From: Streptomyces sp. LHD-70
Lineage (GTDB): Bacteria > Actinomycetota > Actinomycetes > Streptomycetales > Streptomycetaceae
Length of the DNA: 64,000 nucleotides
Direction: 5' to 3'
Assembly (NCBI RefSeq): GCF_031157275.1
Contig: NZ_JAVIFW010000006.1
Span: 186,001 to 250,000, forward strand
Positions 32,311-41,545 of the stretch are shown piece after piece. Position 1 is the first letter of the stretch. Each line of letters starts with the position of its first letter. The notes below the pieces were generated by a model, which did no database searches, was not told where the DNA came from, and saw only the letters and a program-made list of their open reading frames with translations. Both the position numbers and the translations under genes were made by a program.

Positions 32311-33687
32311 CTACTGGCGGTGTACGGGCGGCAGCACGTACTCCCCGCGGAGCATCTCGGCGCGCGGCTCGTAGAAGCGCAGCGTCAGCTCGAAGGGTCC
32401 TGGCGGCACGGGCAGCCAGTTGGCGGTGCCCTCGGCGGGCGCTTCGTGCTGGACGTACAGGTCGAGCGAGCCGTCCGGCCCGTACCGCAGGCCGGGCGTG
32501 CGGTCGCCGAGCGCGTACCGGTCGAGCTTGTTGTCGACCAGGAAGTTCTCCTCGTCGTAGGCGGTCAGGGACCAGAAGGCCGAGACGGGCGGGAGGCGGT
32601 CGGCGGGGAAGTGCAGGCGGTAGGTGTGCTCGCCGGTGAGCGGGCGGGCGGCGGCGTCGCGCCGGGTCGTGGCGTAGACGGCCTCTTCGGCGGTGAGGGC
32701 GCCGAGGCCGTGCCGGGCGACGATCGCGCGCAGCAGATGGTTCTGCCCGTAGGCACCGATGTCCAGGTCGTACGACCAGCCGGTCCCGGTCCGGTCGGCC
32801 TGCTCCCTGCCCCGCACGGAATCCCTGCTCCGCACGGAATCCCTGCCCCGCACGGAATCCCTGGCCTCCAGGAGCGCCGCGCCGAACGTCACGGCCTGCT
32901 CCAGGGCGAGTCGGGTCACGCCGTCGGGGGCGTCCTGTGCGGGGCGGAGCCCGGGGCCGATGCCCACGCCGGCGAAGCGCTTCAGGAGGGCGGAGTCGGA
33001 GGCGGGCGGCGGGTCGGCCTCCAGGGCGCGGCCCAACTCGTCGAAGAACGCGATGCCGGCGGTCCCGATGGTGTGCGGGGACGGGACCGGGCCCGTCGAC
33101 CACGCGGCCGTCTCGTCGACGCGGTCCTCGGGGCGGAGCGGAGTGAGCCGGTACTGCCGCATGACCTTGCTCGCGGCCGATACGTCCTCCTCACCGTCGA
33201 CGAGGGTGCGCCCGATCAGCCACACGGTGTCGGTCGGCGACCGCAGCACGGCCGCCCCGTCCGGGCCCTCGTCGTTCGAGCCGTTCGAGCCGGGCCCGAC
33301 GATCAGGTGCCGCCCCGCCTGCGTGCCCGTTGTCCGACTGCCCACGTACGCCCAGGTGTTGGTGTACGCGTCCAGGAACTGGAAGCTGTAGTAGCGGCCG
33401 TCGACGTCCGGGACCTCCAGGAGCAGCGGTCCGCGCGCCAGGTCGAGCCAGGCGATGGAGTACAGCGTGTCGTTGTTCGGCTTGACGATCTCGCGGTCGC
33501 GCGGTGCGGCGAGCCGGGCGCGGTGCCTGAGCGTGTTGACGGGGGCGCTGCCCCGGTGGTCGCGGTGCGTGAGCAGCCTGCGGGTGCGGTCCATGAGGAC
33601 CAGCGGGTAGCCCCATAGGTACGCCTCGACGGCGGTCGTGAAGGTGTCCGTGGCGCGCTGGGCGATCCTGGGCGTGTCGTCAGACAT
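32311..33687 (-). CDS. DUF1254/DUF1214-domain protein
   Basis: A 458-residue protein with the DUF1254 domain at the N terminus (AYLWGYPLVLMDRTRRLLT, VKPNNDTLYSIAWLDL, YYSFQFLDAYTNTWAYVG) and DUF1214 at the C terminus (FWSLTAYDEENFLVDNKLDRY). Function of the pair is unknown. A linker contains three 18-bp DNA repeats (32805-32858) encoding DSVRGR-type units. No signal peptide is obvious. It lies between the MBL and CoA ligase genes on the same strand, 46 and 64 bases away, so it is probably in one operon. Confidence 0.88.
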   Translation of the reverse strand: MSDDTPRIAQRATDTFTTAVEAYLWGYPLVLMDRTRRLLTHRDHRGSAPVNTLRHRARLAAPRDREIVKPNNDTLYSIAWLDLARGPLLLEVPDVDGRYYSFQFLDAYTNTWAYVGSRTTGTQAGRHLIVGPGSNGSNDEGPDGAAVLRSPTDTVWLIGRTLVDGEEDVSAASKVMRQYRLTPLRPEDRVDETAAWSTGPVPSPHTIGTAGIAFFDELGRALEADPPPASDSALLKRFAGVGIGPGLRPAQDAPDGVTRLALEQAVTFGAALLEARDSVRGRDSVRSRDSVRGREQADRTGTGWSYDLDIGAYGQNHLLRAIVARHGLGALTAEEAVYATTRRDAAARPLTGEHTYRLHFPADRLPPVSAFWSLTAYDEENFLVDNKLDRYALGDRTPGLRYGPDGSLDLYVQHEAPAEGTANWLPVPPGPFELTLRFYEPRAEMLRGEYVLPPVHRQ

Positions 33688-33751
33688 GGGTGTCCCTCGG
33701 TTCGTCGCGTCGGTGACTGTGAACTTCCGTGCAAAGCGCGGGAGTTGGCGG

Positions 33752-35827
33752 TCAGGAGTGTTCGGGTGTGTCGTCCGCCGACAGCACGAGCAGCGAGTCG
33801 ACGGCCACCAGAGAGCCGTCGGGGCGGACGAGCAGCGGATTGATGTCGAGCTCGGCCAGGCTCGGCGCCTGCTCGACCAACTCGGCGATCAGGAAGAGGA
33901 CTTGGGTCACGACAGGTCCGTGCAGCGCCGGGTGGCGGGCGGCGACGGAATCGGCGACACGCTCCACCGCCCCCGGCGCGGCGGGCAGTCGCACGACATG
34001 CCGGTCCGCGCCCGCCTCCTCCGCCCGCGCGCCGCCGGGACCGACGACGAGGGCGGGCCCGTACTGCGGATCCCGCACGGCGCCGATGGACAGCTCCCCG
34101 GCCTGGGCGAGCCGCGGCTGTACGACGACCTGTGCGTCCCGCAGCCCCAAGTCCTCTGCGCGGGCCAGCAGTTCGGAGGCGATACAGGAGACGTCGGCGG
34201 CCGGAACCCCCAGTCGTACGAGGCCGAGTCGGGCGCGGTGCGGCGCGTCGGGGGAGTCGAGCTTGACGACGTACGACCCGTCGGGCGTGTCGCCTCCGGG
34301 CCCGCGTGCCGCCGCGTCCACGTCCACACACTCCACGTACGGCACGCCGAGTTCCCGCAGTAGCGGCCCGGCGGATGCCTCCGTCACCACGCCGGGTGGG
34401 CCGGGCAGGAGGGCCACGACCCGCGCCGCCGCGGCCTTGGCGTCCGACGAGGCGCCCTCGTCGGCGAGTTCGGGCTCCGGCTCCCGTACGACAGCGGGCA
34501 GCGCGCGCATCAGGCTCGCGATCGTGGGATGCACCACCCCCGGCGGCGCGCCGCTCAGCGCACCCTCGGGCGGACACGCCCAGACCAGCCAGCCCGGAGT
34601 AGTCAACTCGCCTATAGAATGCGCTAGTTCACGGTAGATCTCGACGAACTGATCGCCGAAGGTGAAGCAGCAGACGACGCCGTCGATCGCCGGGTCCCGG
34701 TCCAACGCCGCGAGCAGCGCGCCGAACGACTCGGCGCCGCGGTAGAACTGCCCGCCCAGGTCGATCGGATTGTCCAGGGCCGCCACGCCCGGCAGGTCGA
34801 GCGCGGCCACGGTGGCTCGCGTGTCCGGCGCCAGCTCGGGCACGCGCGCGCCGAGAGCCGTCAGCCGGTCGGCGATCACCGCGCCCGCGCCGCCGGACAT
34901 GGAGAGCACCGCGAACCGCGGCTCGGGTGGCAGTGACACCGGCCGTTGCAGCGCGGTCACCAGGTCGGCGAACGATTCGTCGTCCTCGGCCGTCACGATG
35001 CCCGCGTCCCGGCACAGCGCCCCGAACAGCAGCGGATCGCCCGCCACCGCCGCCGTGTGCGACAGCGTGGCCCGGCCGCCCGCCTCGCTCGCCCCGGCCT
35101 TCAGGACCACGACCCGCTTGTCCAACTCCCGTGCCCGCATGCCCAGTCGGGCGAGCGCCTCCGGGTTCCGGATCTGCTCCACGTACAAGCCCAGGACCTG
35201 CACATCGGGCCGTTCGAGCAGATAGGAGCCGACGTCCGTGAGCGGCAGGCACGCCTCGTTGCCGACGCTCGCGTAGTACGAGTACGACGTGCCCTGCTGG
35301 TCGAGGAGCGCGGCGAGGACAAAGCCCATCGCGCCGCTCTGCGTGACGATCGCCACCGGTCCCGGCGCGGGCGCGGCGCGTTCCACGTAGGCGCTCGCGG
35401 TGACGACGGTCGCGGCGGGCCGACTGACGAGGCCGAGGCAGTTGGGGCCGAGGACGGGCATGTCGCCCGCGGCGGCGGCAAGGCGGGCCTGCCGCTCCCC
35501 GCCCTCCTCGCCGGCCTCGGCGAACCCGGCCGAGAACAGCACGACCGCGCCCACCCCGGCGCGCCGCGCCCGGTCCACCACGTCGACGGCGGCCTCGGCG
35601 GGTACGGCGACGACGAGCAGGTCGAGCAGCCGTCCGTCGGTCAACAGGTCGTCAAGGGACGGGAGTTCGGGGTCGTGCTCGCGCGGCTCGACGGCGTACA
35701 CCTCGCCCCCGTAGCCGCCGGAACGGAGCAGGTCCACGACACGCCGGCCCCAGGTGCCCGGGCGGGGGGACACGCCGATCACGCCGATCCTGCGCGGGAA
35801 GAACAGTGCGTCAAGCGGGTCGGACAT
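33752..35827 (-). CDS. NDP-forming acyl-CoA synthetase (acetate-CoA ligase, ADP-forming type)
   Basis: A 691-residue fused enzyme: CoA-binding Rossmann domain (residues 8-130, starting LFFPRRIGVIGVSPRPGTWG), succinyl-CoA-synthetase-like domains (VAIVTQSGAMGFVLAALL near 155 and the phospho-His loop TLSHTAAVAGDP near 255), and a C-terminal ATP-grasp domain (from about 475, with ELDINPLLVRPDGS). It links an acid with CoA using ATP and giving ADP. Start ATG 35827 after GGAGGT. By position it would activate the acid imported by the neighbouring MFS protein. The acid is unknown. Confidence 0.9.
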   Translation of the reverse strand: MSDPLDALFFPRRIGVIGVSPRPGTWGRRVVDLLRSGGYGGEVYAVEPREHDPELPSLDDLLTDGRLLDLLVVAVPAEAAVDVVDRARRAGVGAVVLFSAGFAEAGEEGGERQARLAAAAGDMPVLGPNCLGLVSRPAATVVTASAYVERAAPAPGPVAIVTQSGAMGFVLAALLDQQGTSYSYYASVGNEACLPLTDVGSYLLERPDVQVLGLYVEQIRNPEALARLGMRARELDKRVVVLKAGASEAGGRATLSHTAAVAGDPLLFGALCRDAGIVTAEDDESFADLVTALQRPVSLPPEPRFAVLSMSGGAGAVIADRLTALGARVPELAPDTRATVAALDLPGVAALDNPIDLGGQFYRGAESFGALLAALDRDPAIDGVVCCFTFGDQFVEIYRELAHSIGELTTPGWLVWACPPEGALSGAPPGVVHPTIASLMRALPAVVREPEPELADEGASSDAKAAAARVVALLPGPPGVVTEASAGPLLRELGVPYVECVDVDAAARGPGGDTPDGSYVVKLDSPDAPHRARLGLVRLGVPAADVSCIASELLARAEDLGLRDAQVVVQPRLAQAGELSIGAVRDPQYGPALVVGPGGARAEEAGADRHVVRLPAAPGAVERVADSVAARHPALHGPVVTQVLFLIAELVEQAPSLAELDINPLLVRPDGSLVAVDSLLVLSADDTPEHS

Positions 35828-35859
35828 CACGTACCTCCAGGTCGAAGGGGTGCGGAGGG

Positions 35860-37176
35860 TCAGGTGGTGAGGCCGAAGCGGCGGGCCTCGCGCTCCGGGT
35901 TGACGAGCAGGCCGCCGATCAGACCGCCGACGATCATCAGCGCCGCGCACACCCCGAACGCCTCCTGGAACCCGGCGCTCGCGGAGCCCGAAGCGTCGAT
36001 GATCCGGCCGGTGACGGCGGGCGCGGCGACTCCCGCGAGCGTTACCAGGGCGGTCTTGGTGGCCATGACCGAACCGCGGCGGCGTACGGGCAGCATCTGT
36101 GCGCCGACCAGGAAGTTGAGCGGGAACACCGCACTGGGCAGGCCGAACGCCAGCGTGAGGAGCAGCACCGCGAGACCGCCGCTCGTGTGGGGAAGGGCCA
36201 GCATGCAGAGCCCCGCCGCGACGACCACGGCGCCGCCCGTGACACCTCGTGCCAGCCGCCCGCTCACGCCACGCCGCATCCAGCGCCCGGACAGCCACGG
36301 CACGCCGAGCATCATCATCGCGCTGACGACATGCGGCACCACCACGAGGTTCCCGGCCTCGGCCGCGCTGTACCCGAGCGAACCCTCCAGGTACGAGGGG
36401 AGCCAGGCCACGGCGAGCGCAAGCGCCCAGTACGCGCCGATTCCTCCGGCGAGCGTGCCGAACCAAGTGGGGTTGAGGAACAGCCGGCGGTACGAGACGT
36501 GCGGTTCGGTACGCGCCTCGCCCGGGGCCGTGCCCCGCCCTGCGTCGTACGTGTCCAAGGGGCCCTCGCGGCCGATGAAAGCCCACGCCACGACCCAGAC
36601 GAAGCCGGTGAGGGCCAGGACCACGAAGGCCGAGCGCCAGCCGTGGTTCGTGATGAAGTACACCAACGTCGGTGCGGCGACGGCGAGTCCGAGCGCGCCG
36701 CCCATCTGGGTCAGCGCGGTCGGCACCGAGCGTGAGTGCTCCGGGAACCACTTCTGTACCGCGTGCACCGCCATCGGCGCTGTCGGACCCTCGGCGGCGC
36801 CGAGCGCGATCCGGCTGGCGTACAGCGCGGGCACGCTCGCGGCGAGCAGTACGGGCAGCGCGGTCAGCGACCAGAGGACGGCGAGCGCCGCCAGGATCCA
36901 GGTCGTACGCACTCGGTCGGAGATGAAGCCGACGATCACCGCGGACAGGCTGAACAGCAGATAGAAACTGCTGGCGATCGCGCCGTACTGGCCGGCGGTG
37001 AGGTCGAACTCCTTCATGATCGGGGCGGCGGCGAGTCCGAGCACCGCCTTGTCCGCGAAGTTGATCACCATCAGTGCGACCACCATCGCGGTGACCGCCC
37101 AGGCTCGTGCGGTGCGCGGAGGGGTGGTGCGGGTGTCGCGCGCGTCGGTCGGACCGACGACCTGTGGAGCCGCCAT
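35860..37176 (-). CDS. MFS transporter of the anion:cation symporter type
   Basis: A 438-residue membrane protein with about twelve segments. MVINFADKAVLGLAAAPIMKEF at the first helix and FISDRVRTTW in loop 2-3 fit the ACS family that imports organic acids. I use ATG 37176, with GGAGG nine bases upstream; an in-frame start at 37212 would overlap the operator palindrome. It is the first gene of a probable four-gene operon (MFS, CoA ligase, DUF1254, MBL) and sits 35 bases after a perfect TetR-type operator. Confidence 0.88.
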   Translation of the reverse strand: MAAPQVVGPTDARDTRTTPPRTARAWAVTAMVVALMVINFADKAVLGLAAAPIMKEFDLTAGQYGAIASSFYLLFSLSAVIVGFISDRVRTTWILAALAVLWSLTALPVLLAASVPALYASRIALGAAEGPTAPMAVHAVQKWFPEHSRSVPTALTQMGGALGLAVAAPTLVYFITNHGWRSAFVVLALTGFVWVVAWAFIGREGPLDTYDAGRGTAPGEARTEPHVSYRRLFLNPTWFGTLAGGIGAYWALALAVAWLPSYLEGSLGYSAAEAGNLVVVPHVVSAMMMLGVPWLSGRWMRRGVSGRLARGVTGGAVVVAAGLCMLALPHTSGGLAVLLLTLAFGLPSAVFPLNFLVGAQMLPVRRRGSVMATKTALVTLAGVAAPAVTGRIIDASGSASAGFQEAFGVCAALMIVGGLIGGLLVNPEREARRFGLTT

Positions 37177-37210
37177 TGCCTCTCGCCTCCTCGAAGGGGA
37201 AGGGGGCCGC

Positions 37211-37228
37211 ACATACCAGGCGGTATGT
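37211..37228. promoter_or_regulatory. Perfect palindrome, probable TetR operator of the MFS/CoA ligase operon
   Basis: Arms ACATACC (37211-37217) and GGTATGT (37222-37228) are separated by AGGC. This is a typical TetR-family operator and lies directly before the MFS gene and after the tetR gene, which points to that regulator. Confidence 0.8.
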
Positions 37229-37364
37229 GCGGCGCCTTCGATGAAAGCCGCTGCTTTAGCGTTCCGTCAACGGGTGTGACGGTGGGTTCTTAGCGAAGTG
37301 CTAAACGCGAAGAGGGAGCAGGCGGGCGGGAATCCTGGCTCTGACGTGCGAAGGAGGGGGTGAG

Positions 37365-37964
37365 TCAGTGCTTGCCCGGGTCGGCCTCGGACTTGGCCTC
37401 CGGTCCGTCCACCGCCTCCGCGAGCCGCTCGGCCAGCGCGGCCACCCGCTCGTCGAGTTCGCGTACGCCGACGCCGAACTCCTTGGCCAGACGTGAGCGG
37501 GACAGGACGTACCCGAGTGTGAGGGACTGCAGTGTGGCGTGCAGGGCGACCAGGTCCACGTCGGTGTCGATCAGGCCGGACTCCTGGTCCGTGCGCAACA
37601 GCTCCTGGGTGCGCGGCTGGTCGGGCATCAGCCGCACCTCCTTGTCCTGGTCGAGCAGGAGCAGGACCGCGAGGCGCATGGCCGAGGCGTACCGGATGCT
37701 GCCCTTGAGGACGTGCCGGGCCCGGTCCCCGAACCGCGCCGGGTGGTCCTGGATCCGGATGGCGAGGATGCGTTCGCGGACGTTGCGGCGCAGCGCGGAC
37801 CGCAGGAGTTCACGGCGCGAGCCGAAGTAGTGGTAGACGAGGCCGCGGTTGACGCCCGCGTGGTCGGCGACCTCGCGCAGGTTCAACCCGCCGAGGACGC
37901 CGTCCCGTTCGAGCAGTTCGATGGCGGCGCGCTCGATCGTCTGCGCAGTGAGCTCGCTGTCCAT
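37365..37964 (-). CDS. TetR-family regulator of the MFS/CoA ligase cluster
   Basis: A 199-residue regulator. The HTH reads LNLREVADHAGVNRGLVYHYFGSRRELL (about residues 27-54); the C-terminal domain is a TetR-type ligand pocket. I place the start at ATG 37964; in-frame starts upstream to 38036 would add up to 24 low-complexity residues, and no ribosome site settles the question. It lies upstream of the MFS gene on the same strand, with the palindrome at 37211 between them. Confidence 0.88.
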   Translation of the reverse strand: MDSELTAQTIERAAIELLERDGVLGGLNLREVADHAGVNRGLVYHYFGSRRELLRSALRRNVRERILAIRIQDHPARFGDRARHVLKGSIRYASAMRLAVLLLLDQDKEVRLMPDQPRTQELLRTDQESGLIDTDVDLVALHATLQSLTLGYVLSRSRLAKEFGVGVRELDERVAALAERLAEAVDGPEAKSEADPGKH

Positions 37965-38096
37965 CGACGGACCGGGGGCCGCCCCGTTCTTGCCCACACC
38001 CTCACCCACCCACGCCTCGGCAACTCGTCGCCCCATCGTAGGTTCCGGCGCGCGGGCGCGGTCGGGCGCGCCCGGCCGCGCTCACCGTCGCCGTGC

Positions 38097-39734
38097 TCAG
38101 GCCCGATGCACGACCTCCCCGCCCGTCATCGTCAGCGTGATCGGCCCCTCTGCCAGCTCGTCGGCAGGCGCGTCCACCGGGTCGACCGTGAATGCCGTCA
38201 GGTCCGCCCGGTATCCCGGTGCGATTCGGCCGGAGGTGTCCTGTTCGCCGGCCGCGAGGGCGGCGTGCGATGTGTAGCCCTCCAGGGCCATCAGGCCCGT
38301 CAGTGCCTGCCCGGCAAGGACCGGGGCGGTTTCCGGGCGTCCGGGGAGCCTGCGCAGCCGGGCCGTGGCGAGCACTTCGCGCGGGTCGTAGTGCGCGATC
38401 GGCCAGTCCGAGCCGAGGGCCAGGGTCGCCCCGGCGTCCCGCAGGTCGCGGCAGCGCCAGGCCCGCCCGGCCCGCTCCTCGCCGACCCGCTTCGACCACT
38501 CGTCGGTGTGGTCGGCGCGGGTGTACGCGGTGTGCGTGGGCTGCATCGACGCGGCCACGCCGAGCTGCGCGAACCGCTCCAGTTGGCCGGTGGGCACGGT
38601 CTCGATGTGCTCGATCCGGTGCAGCGACCGTTCCTGAGGGTCCGTCAACTGCACGACGGTGTCCAGGACATGGCGTACGGCGGCGTCCCCGATGGCGTGC
38701 GTGGCGGTGCGCACCCCGGCCCGCGCGAGGTGGTGCACGGCGGCGGTGTACGCGGCCGGGTCCGGCCAGAACGCCTCCGTGCCCTGGCCATGGCAGTCGG
38801 CGTGCTCCAGCCAGGCGGTGCCGCCCTCGACGGTTCCGTCCATGAAGAACTTCACGCCCCCGACCCGCCAGTGCCGACCCCGTTCACGCTGCAGCGCGAC
38901 GAGGTGGTCCAGGCCCGCCGTGTCCGTGCCCGGCATGCACCACGGCGCGATCCGCAGCCGCACCGGCAGGGCCCCGGCCTCCGCCTCGCAGCCCGCGAGC
39001 AGGTCGAGCACGCCGACGCCCTGGAGGTCCATGACGTGGGCGCCGGTGAGTCCGGTCGCGGCCATGTCGCGCAGCAGCTTCAGGAGCCGGGACCGGCGTA
39101 CGGAGGTGTCCTCGACCGGCAGGACCGGCTGCATGAGGTCCATCGCGGCCGGCTCGATCAGATGGCCGGTGGGCCGCCGGTCCGCGTCGCACACCACCCG
39201 CGCGCGCTGCGCGAACGCGCGCGGCCCGTCGATCCCGGCGGCCTGAAGGGCCGGGCCGCTGGCGAGCGCCGAGTGGCCGTCGTAGAGGCGGAGGAACGCC
39301 GGTACGCCGCCGAGCGCCGGGTCGATCAGGTCGTGGTGGACGGGTCGGCCGCCGAACGTGTTGTGGTCCAGGCCGTACCCGGTGACCCACGCGCCGGATG
39401 CGGCTGCGCGGGCGGCGTCGGCGAGCGCGGCGCGCAGCTCGTCCAGGTCGCGGCAGCCCGACAGGTCGAGGCCGGTGGCCATCTCCAGGCCGAGGACGGG
39501 GTGGCTGTGCCCGTCGACGAGCCCGGGGGTGAGCGTGGCGCCGCCCAGGTCGACGACCTCGGTGTGCGCGCCGCGCCAGTCCCGGACATCCGCCTCCTCG
39601 CCGACGGCGACGATCCGGCCGTCCTTGACCGCGACGGCCGTGGCCGAGGGGCGCTCGGGGTCGAGGGTGCGGATACGGCAGCCGGTCAGGACGGTGTCGG
39701 CGGCGGACAGCGGGCGCGGGGTCGGGTGGGACAC
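38097..39734 (-). CDS. Amidohydrolase family 3 protein (YtcJ/NfdA-like)
   Basis: A 545-residue metal-dependent hydrolase. The N-terminal beta domain ends in TPGLVDGHSHPVLGLE (metal-binding HxH). KFFMDGTVEGGTAWL and ATHAIGDAAV supply further ligands, HRIEHIE is typical, and the catalytic Asp lies in LALGSDWPIAHYDP. This layout matches YtcJ/AepA and N-substituted formamide deformylase. The real substrate is likely an amide or formamide. It is followed on the same strand by the APC permease gene (upstream in transcription), so the permease may import its substrate. Confidence 0.9.
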   Translation of the reverse strand: MSHPTPRPLSAADTVLTGCRIRTLDPERPSATAVAVKDGRIVAVGEEADVRDWRGAHTEVVDLGGATLTPGLVDGHSHPVLGLEMATGLDLSGCRDLDELRAALADAARAAASGAWVTGYGLDHNTFGGRPVHHDLIDPALGGVPAFLRLYDGHSALASGPALQAAGIDGPRAFAQRARVVCDADRRPTGHLIEPAAMDLMQPVLPVEDTSVRRSRLLKLLRDMAATGLTGAHVMDLQGVGVLDLLAGCEAEAGALPVRLRIAPWCMPGTDTAGLDHLVALQRERGRHWRVGGVKFFMDGTVEGGTAWLEHADCHGQGTEAFWPDPAAYTAAVHHLARAGVRTATHAIGDAAVRHVLDTVVQLTDPQERSLHRIEHIETVPTGQLERFAQLGVAASMQPTHTAYTRADHTDEWSKRVGEERAGRAWRCRDLRDAGATLALGSDWPIAHYDPREVLATARLRRLPGRPETAPVLAGQALTGLMALEGYTSHAALAAGEQDTSGRIAPGYRADLTAFTVDPVDAPADELAEGPITLTMTGGEVVHRA

Positions 39735-39807
39735 GGAGGCGGTTCCTTGCGTGGTGAGGGGGCTGGTGGTTCGGGTCGTACGAGGAAGAGGAAGGGGCGC
39801 GGCCCCG

Positions 39808-41328
39808 TCAGTCCTCCGGCTCGGCCGCGAAGCGCGCGTACACCTCGGGGCGCGTCCGGCGGATCCGCAGGGCGACGGCGACGCCGAGGGCGAAGGCGGC
39901 CGGGACGGTGAGGACGAGCAGGGCGTTGGTGGTGAACGGGGCCGCCGTCATCAGGTCGATCTTGGCGATCACCAGCCACAGCGCGCCCACCATGAGCACG
40001 GTCGCGGCGACCGGCACGACCGCGGTGCGCCAGCGGCCCTCCTCGTGCCGGACCCGGCGGAAGAAGCAGAACACGGCGACCGCGGTGACGGCCTGGAGCG
40101 CCAACAGGCCGATCATTCCCGGGGTGTTCATCCACAGCAGGAGCTGCTGGTACGGGTCGGCGCCGGCGAGCACGAAGCCCGCGACGACCACCAGGGCGAG
40201 GGCGCTCTGCGCGAGCCCGGCGACGTACGGGGAGCGGTGGCGGGGGTGGACCCGGCCGAGCGCGGGCGGCAGCACGCCTTCCTGGGCGAGGGACAGCGCG
40301 TACCGGTTGATCGCGTTGTGGAAGGCCAGTTGCGAGGCGATGATGCTGGTCACGATGAAGACGTGCATGAGCGCGGCCGCCCAGTCGCCGACGTACTGCG
40401 AGGTGGCGGTGAAGAACAGGCCGAGCGGGTCGTCGGCGACGGCCTTCACGACCTGCGAACTGCCGAAGGCCTGGATGACGATCCACACGCTGAACGCGTA
40501 GAACAGGCCGAGGAATCCGACGGCGATGAAGGTGGCGCGCGGGATGGTGCGGCCGGGGTCGCGGGCCTCGCGCCGGTAGATGGCGGTCGACTCGAAGCCG
40601 GTGAACGCGGCGAAGGCGAAGGCGAGCACGGCGCCGGTGCCGGGCACGAGGACGTTGGACGGCGCGAACGAGTCCAGGGCGAGGCCCTCGGCACCGCCGT
40701 CCAGGAGTACCCCGCCGGCGAGCAGGACGAGGATGCCGGTCTCCGCGAGCAGCAGGACGCCGAGGACCTTCGCGCCGAACTCGATGCTGCGGTAGCCGAG
40801 GAACCAGATCACGCCCACGCCCGCGAACGCGATCACCGGCCACGGCACATCCACGCCCCACAGCGCCTTCAGGGCGTCCTGGGTGCCGGTGGCGAGCAGC
40901 CCGTACACACCGATCTGCATGCCGTTGTACGCGAGCAGGGCCAGCGTGGCCGCGCCGAAACCGGCCGGGCGGCCGAGGCCGCGGGTGATGAACGCGTAGA
41001 AGCCGCCGCCGTGCCGCACATGCCGGGTCATCGTGGTGAAGCCGACGGCGAAGAGGGCGAGCGTGGCACCCGCGATGAGGTAGCCGACGGGCGCGCCGAG
41101 GCCGCCGACGCCGATGGCGAGCGGGGCGACCCCGGCCATCACGGTCAGCGGCGCGGCGGCGGAGACGACGAAGAACGCGATGTCGGCGACGCCGAGGCGG
41201 GCCCGGCGCAGGCCGGGGGAGTGCTGCTGCGATGCGGGTGCGGGTGCGGATGCCGGTGCGGGTGCGGCGGTGCGCTGCGGCGCGACGGCTGCGGGTGCCC
41301 CTTCGCGGGAGGTGGACTCTACGTCCAT
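39808..41328 (-). CDS. APC-family amino acid/amine permease
   Basis: A 506-residue protein with about twelve transmembrane segments after an Ala/Pro-rich N terminus. GVADIAFFVVSAAAPLTVMAG and FAFAAFTGFESTAIYRREARDPGRTIPRA are typical of the amino acid-polyamine-organocation superfamily. Start ATG 41328 with GAAGGG nine bases before. Probably co-transcribed with the amidohydrolase (gap 73 bases) and controlled by the divergent TetR protein at 41546 through the palindrome at 41471. Confidence 0.9.
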   Translation of the reverse strand: MDVESTSREGAPAAVAPQRTAAPAPASAPAPASQQHSPGLRRARLGVADIAFFVVSAAAPLTVMAGVAPLAIGVGGLGAPVGYLIAGATLALFAVGFTTMTRHVRHGGGFYAFITRGLGRPAGFGAATLALLAYNGMQIGVYGLLATGTQDALKALWGVDVPWPVIAFAGVGVIWFLGYRSIEFGAKVLGVLLLAETGILVLLAGGVLLDGGAEGLALDSFAPSNVLVPGTGAVLAFAFAAFTGFESTAIYRREARDPGRTIPRATFIAVGFLGLFYAFSVWIVIQAFGSSQVVKAVADDPLGLFFTATSQYVGDWAAALMHVFIVTSIIASQLAFHNAINRYALSLAQEGVLPPALGRVHPRHRSPYVAGLAQSALALVVVAGFVLAGADPYQQLLLWMNTPGMIGLLALQAVTAVAVFCFFRRVRHEEGRWRTAVVPVAATVLMVGALWLVIAKIDLMTAAPFTTNALLVLTVPAAFALGVAVALRIRRTRPEVYARFAAEPED

Positions 41329-41344
41329 GGCGCGCGGCCCTTCG

Positions 41345-41414
41345 TCGGGAGTCGGGAGTCGGGAGTCGGGATTCGGGATTCGGGATTCCGGAGTCGGGAT
41401 TCCGGATTCGGGGA
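41345..41414. repeat. Ten 7-bp tandem repeats in the leader of the permease gene
   Basis: Ten consecutive heptamers close to TCGGGAG or TCGGGAT run from 41345 to 41414. They lie between the permease start (41328) and the operator palindrome (41471), so they belong to the permease 5' leader. Confidence 0.95.
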
Positions 41415-41470
41415 GCGTGCGGCGGGCCGTGAGCGTGCGGAGGGGTGGGACGCCGGAGGAACCGCCGAAA

Positions 41471-41491
41471 CCTAAACCGTTTCGGTTTAGG
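41471..41491. promoter_or_regulatory. Perfect palindrome, probable TetR operator between permease and tetR
   Basis: Arms CCTAAACCG (41471-41479) and CGGTTTAGG (41483-41491) are exact inverted copies around TTT. The AT-rich palindrome stands in the middle of the divergent region and suits control of both genes by the TetR protein at 41546. Confidence 0.85.
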
Positions 41492-41545
41492 CAATGTAGA
41501 GGGCGGCCGTACGATTCGGGAAGACCTCGCGACAGGAGAAACCAC

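Noticed and set aside
34600..34630. AT-richer patch inside the CoA ligase gene that resembles a promoter
   Set aside because: It lies within an intact coding region and no gene start follows on either strand at suitable distance.
41345..41414. Possible CRISPR or operator array in the permease leader
   Set aside because: Heptamer tandem repeats without spacers; better described as a microsatellite-like tract.
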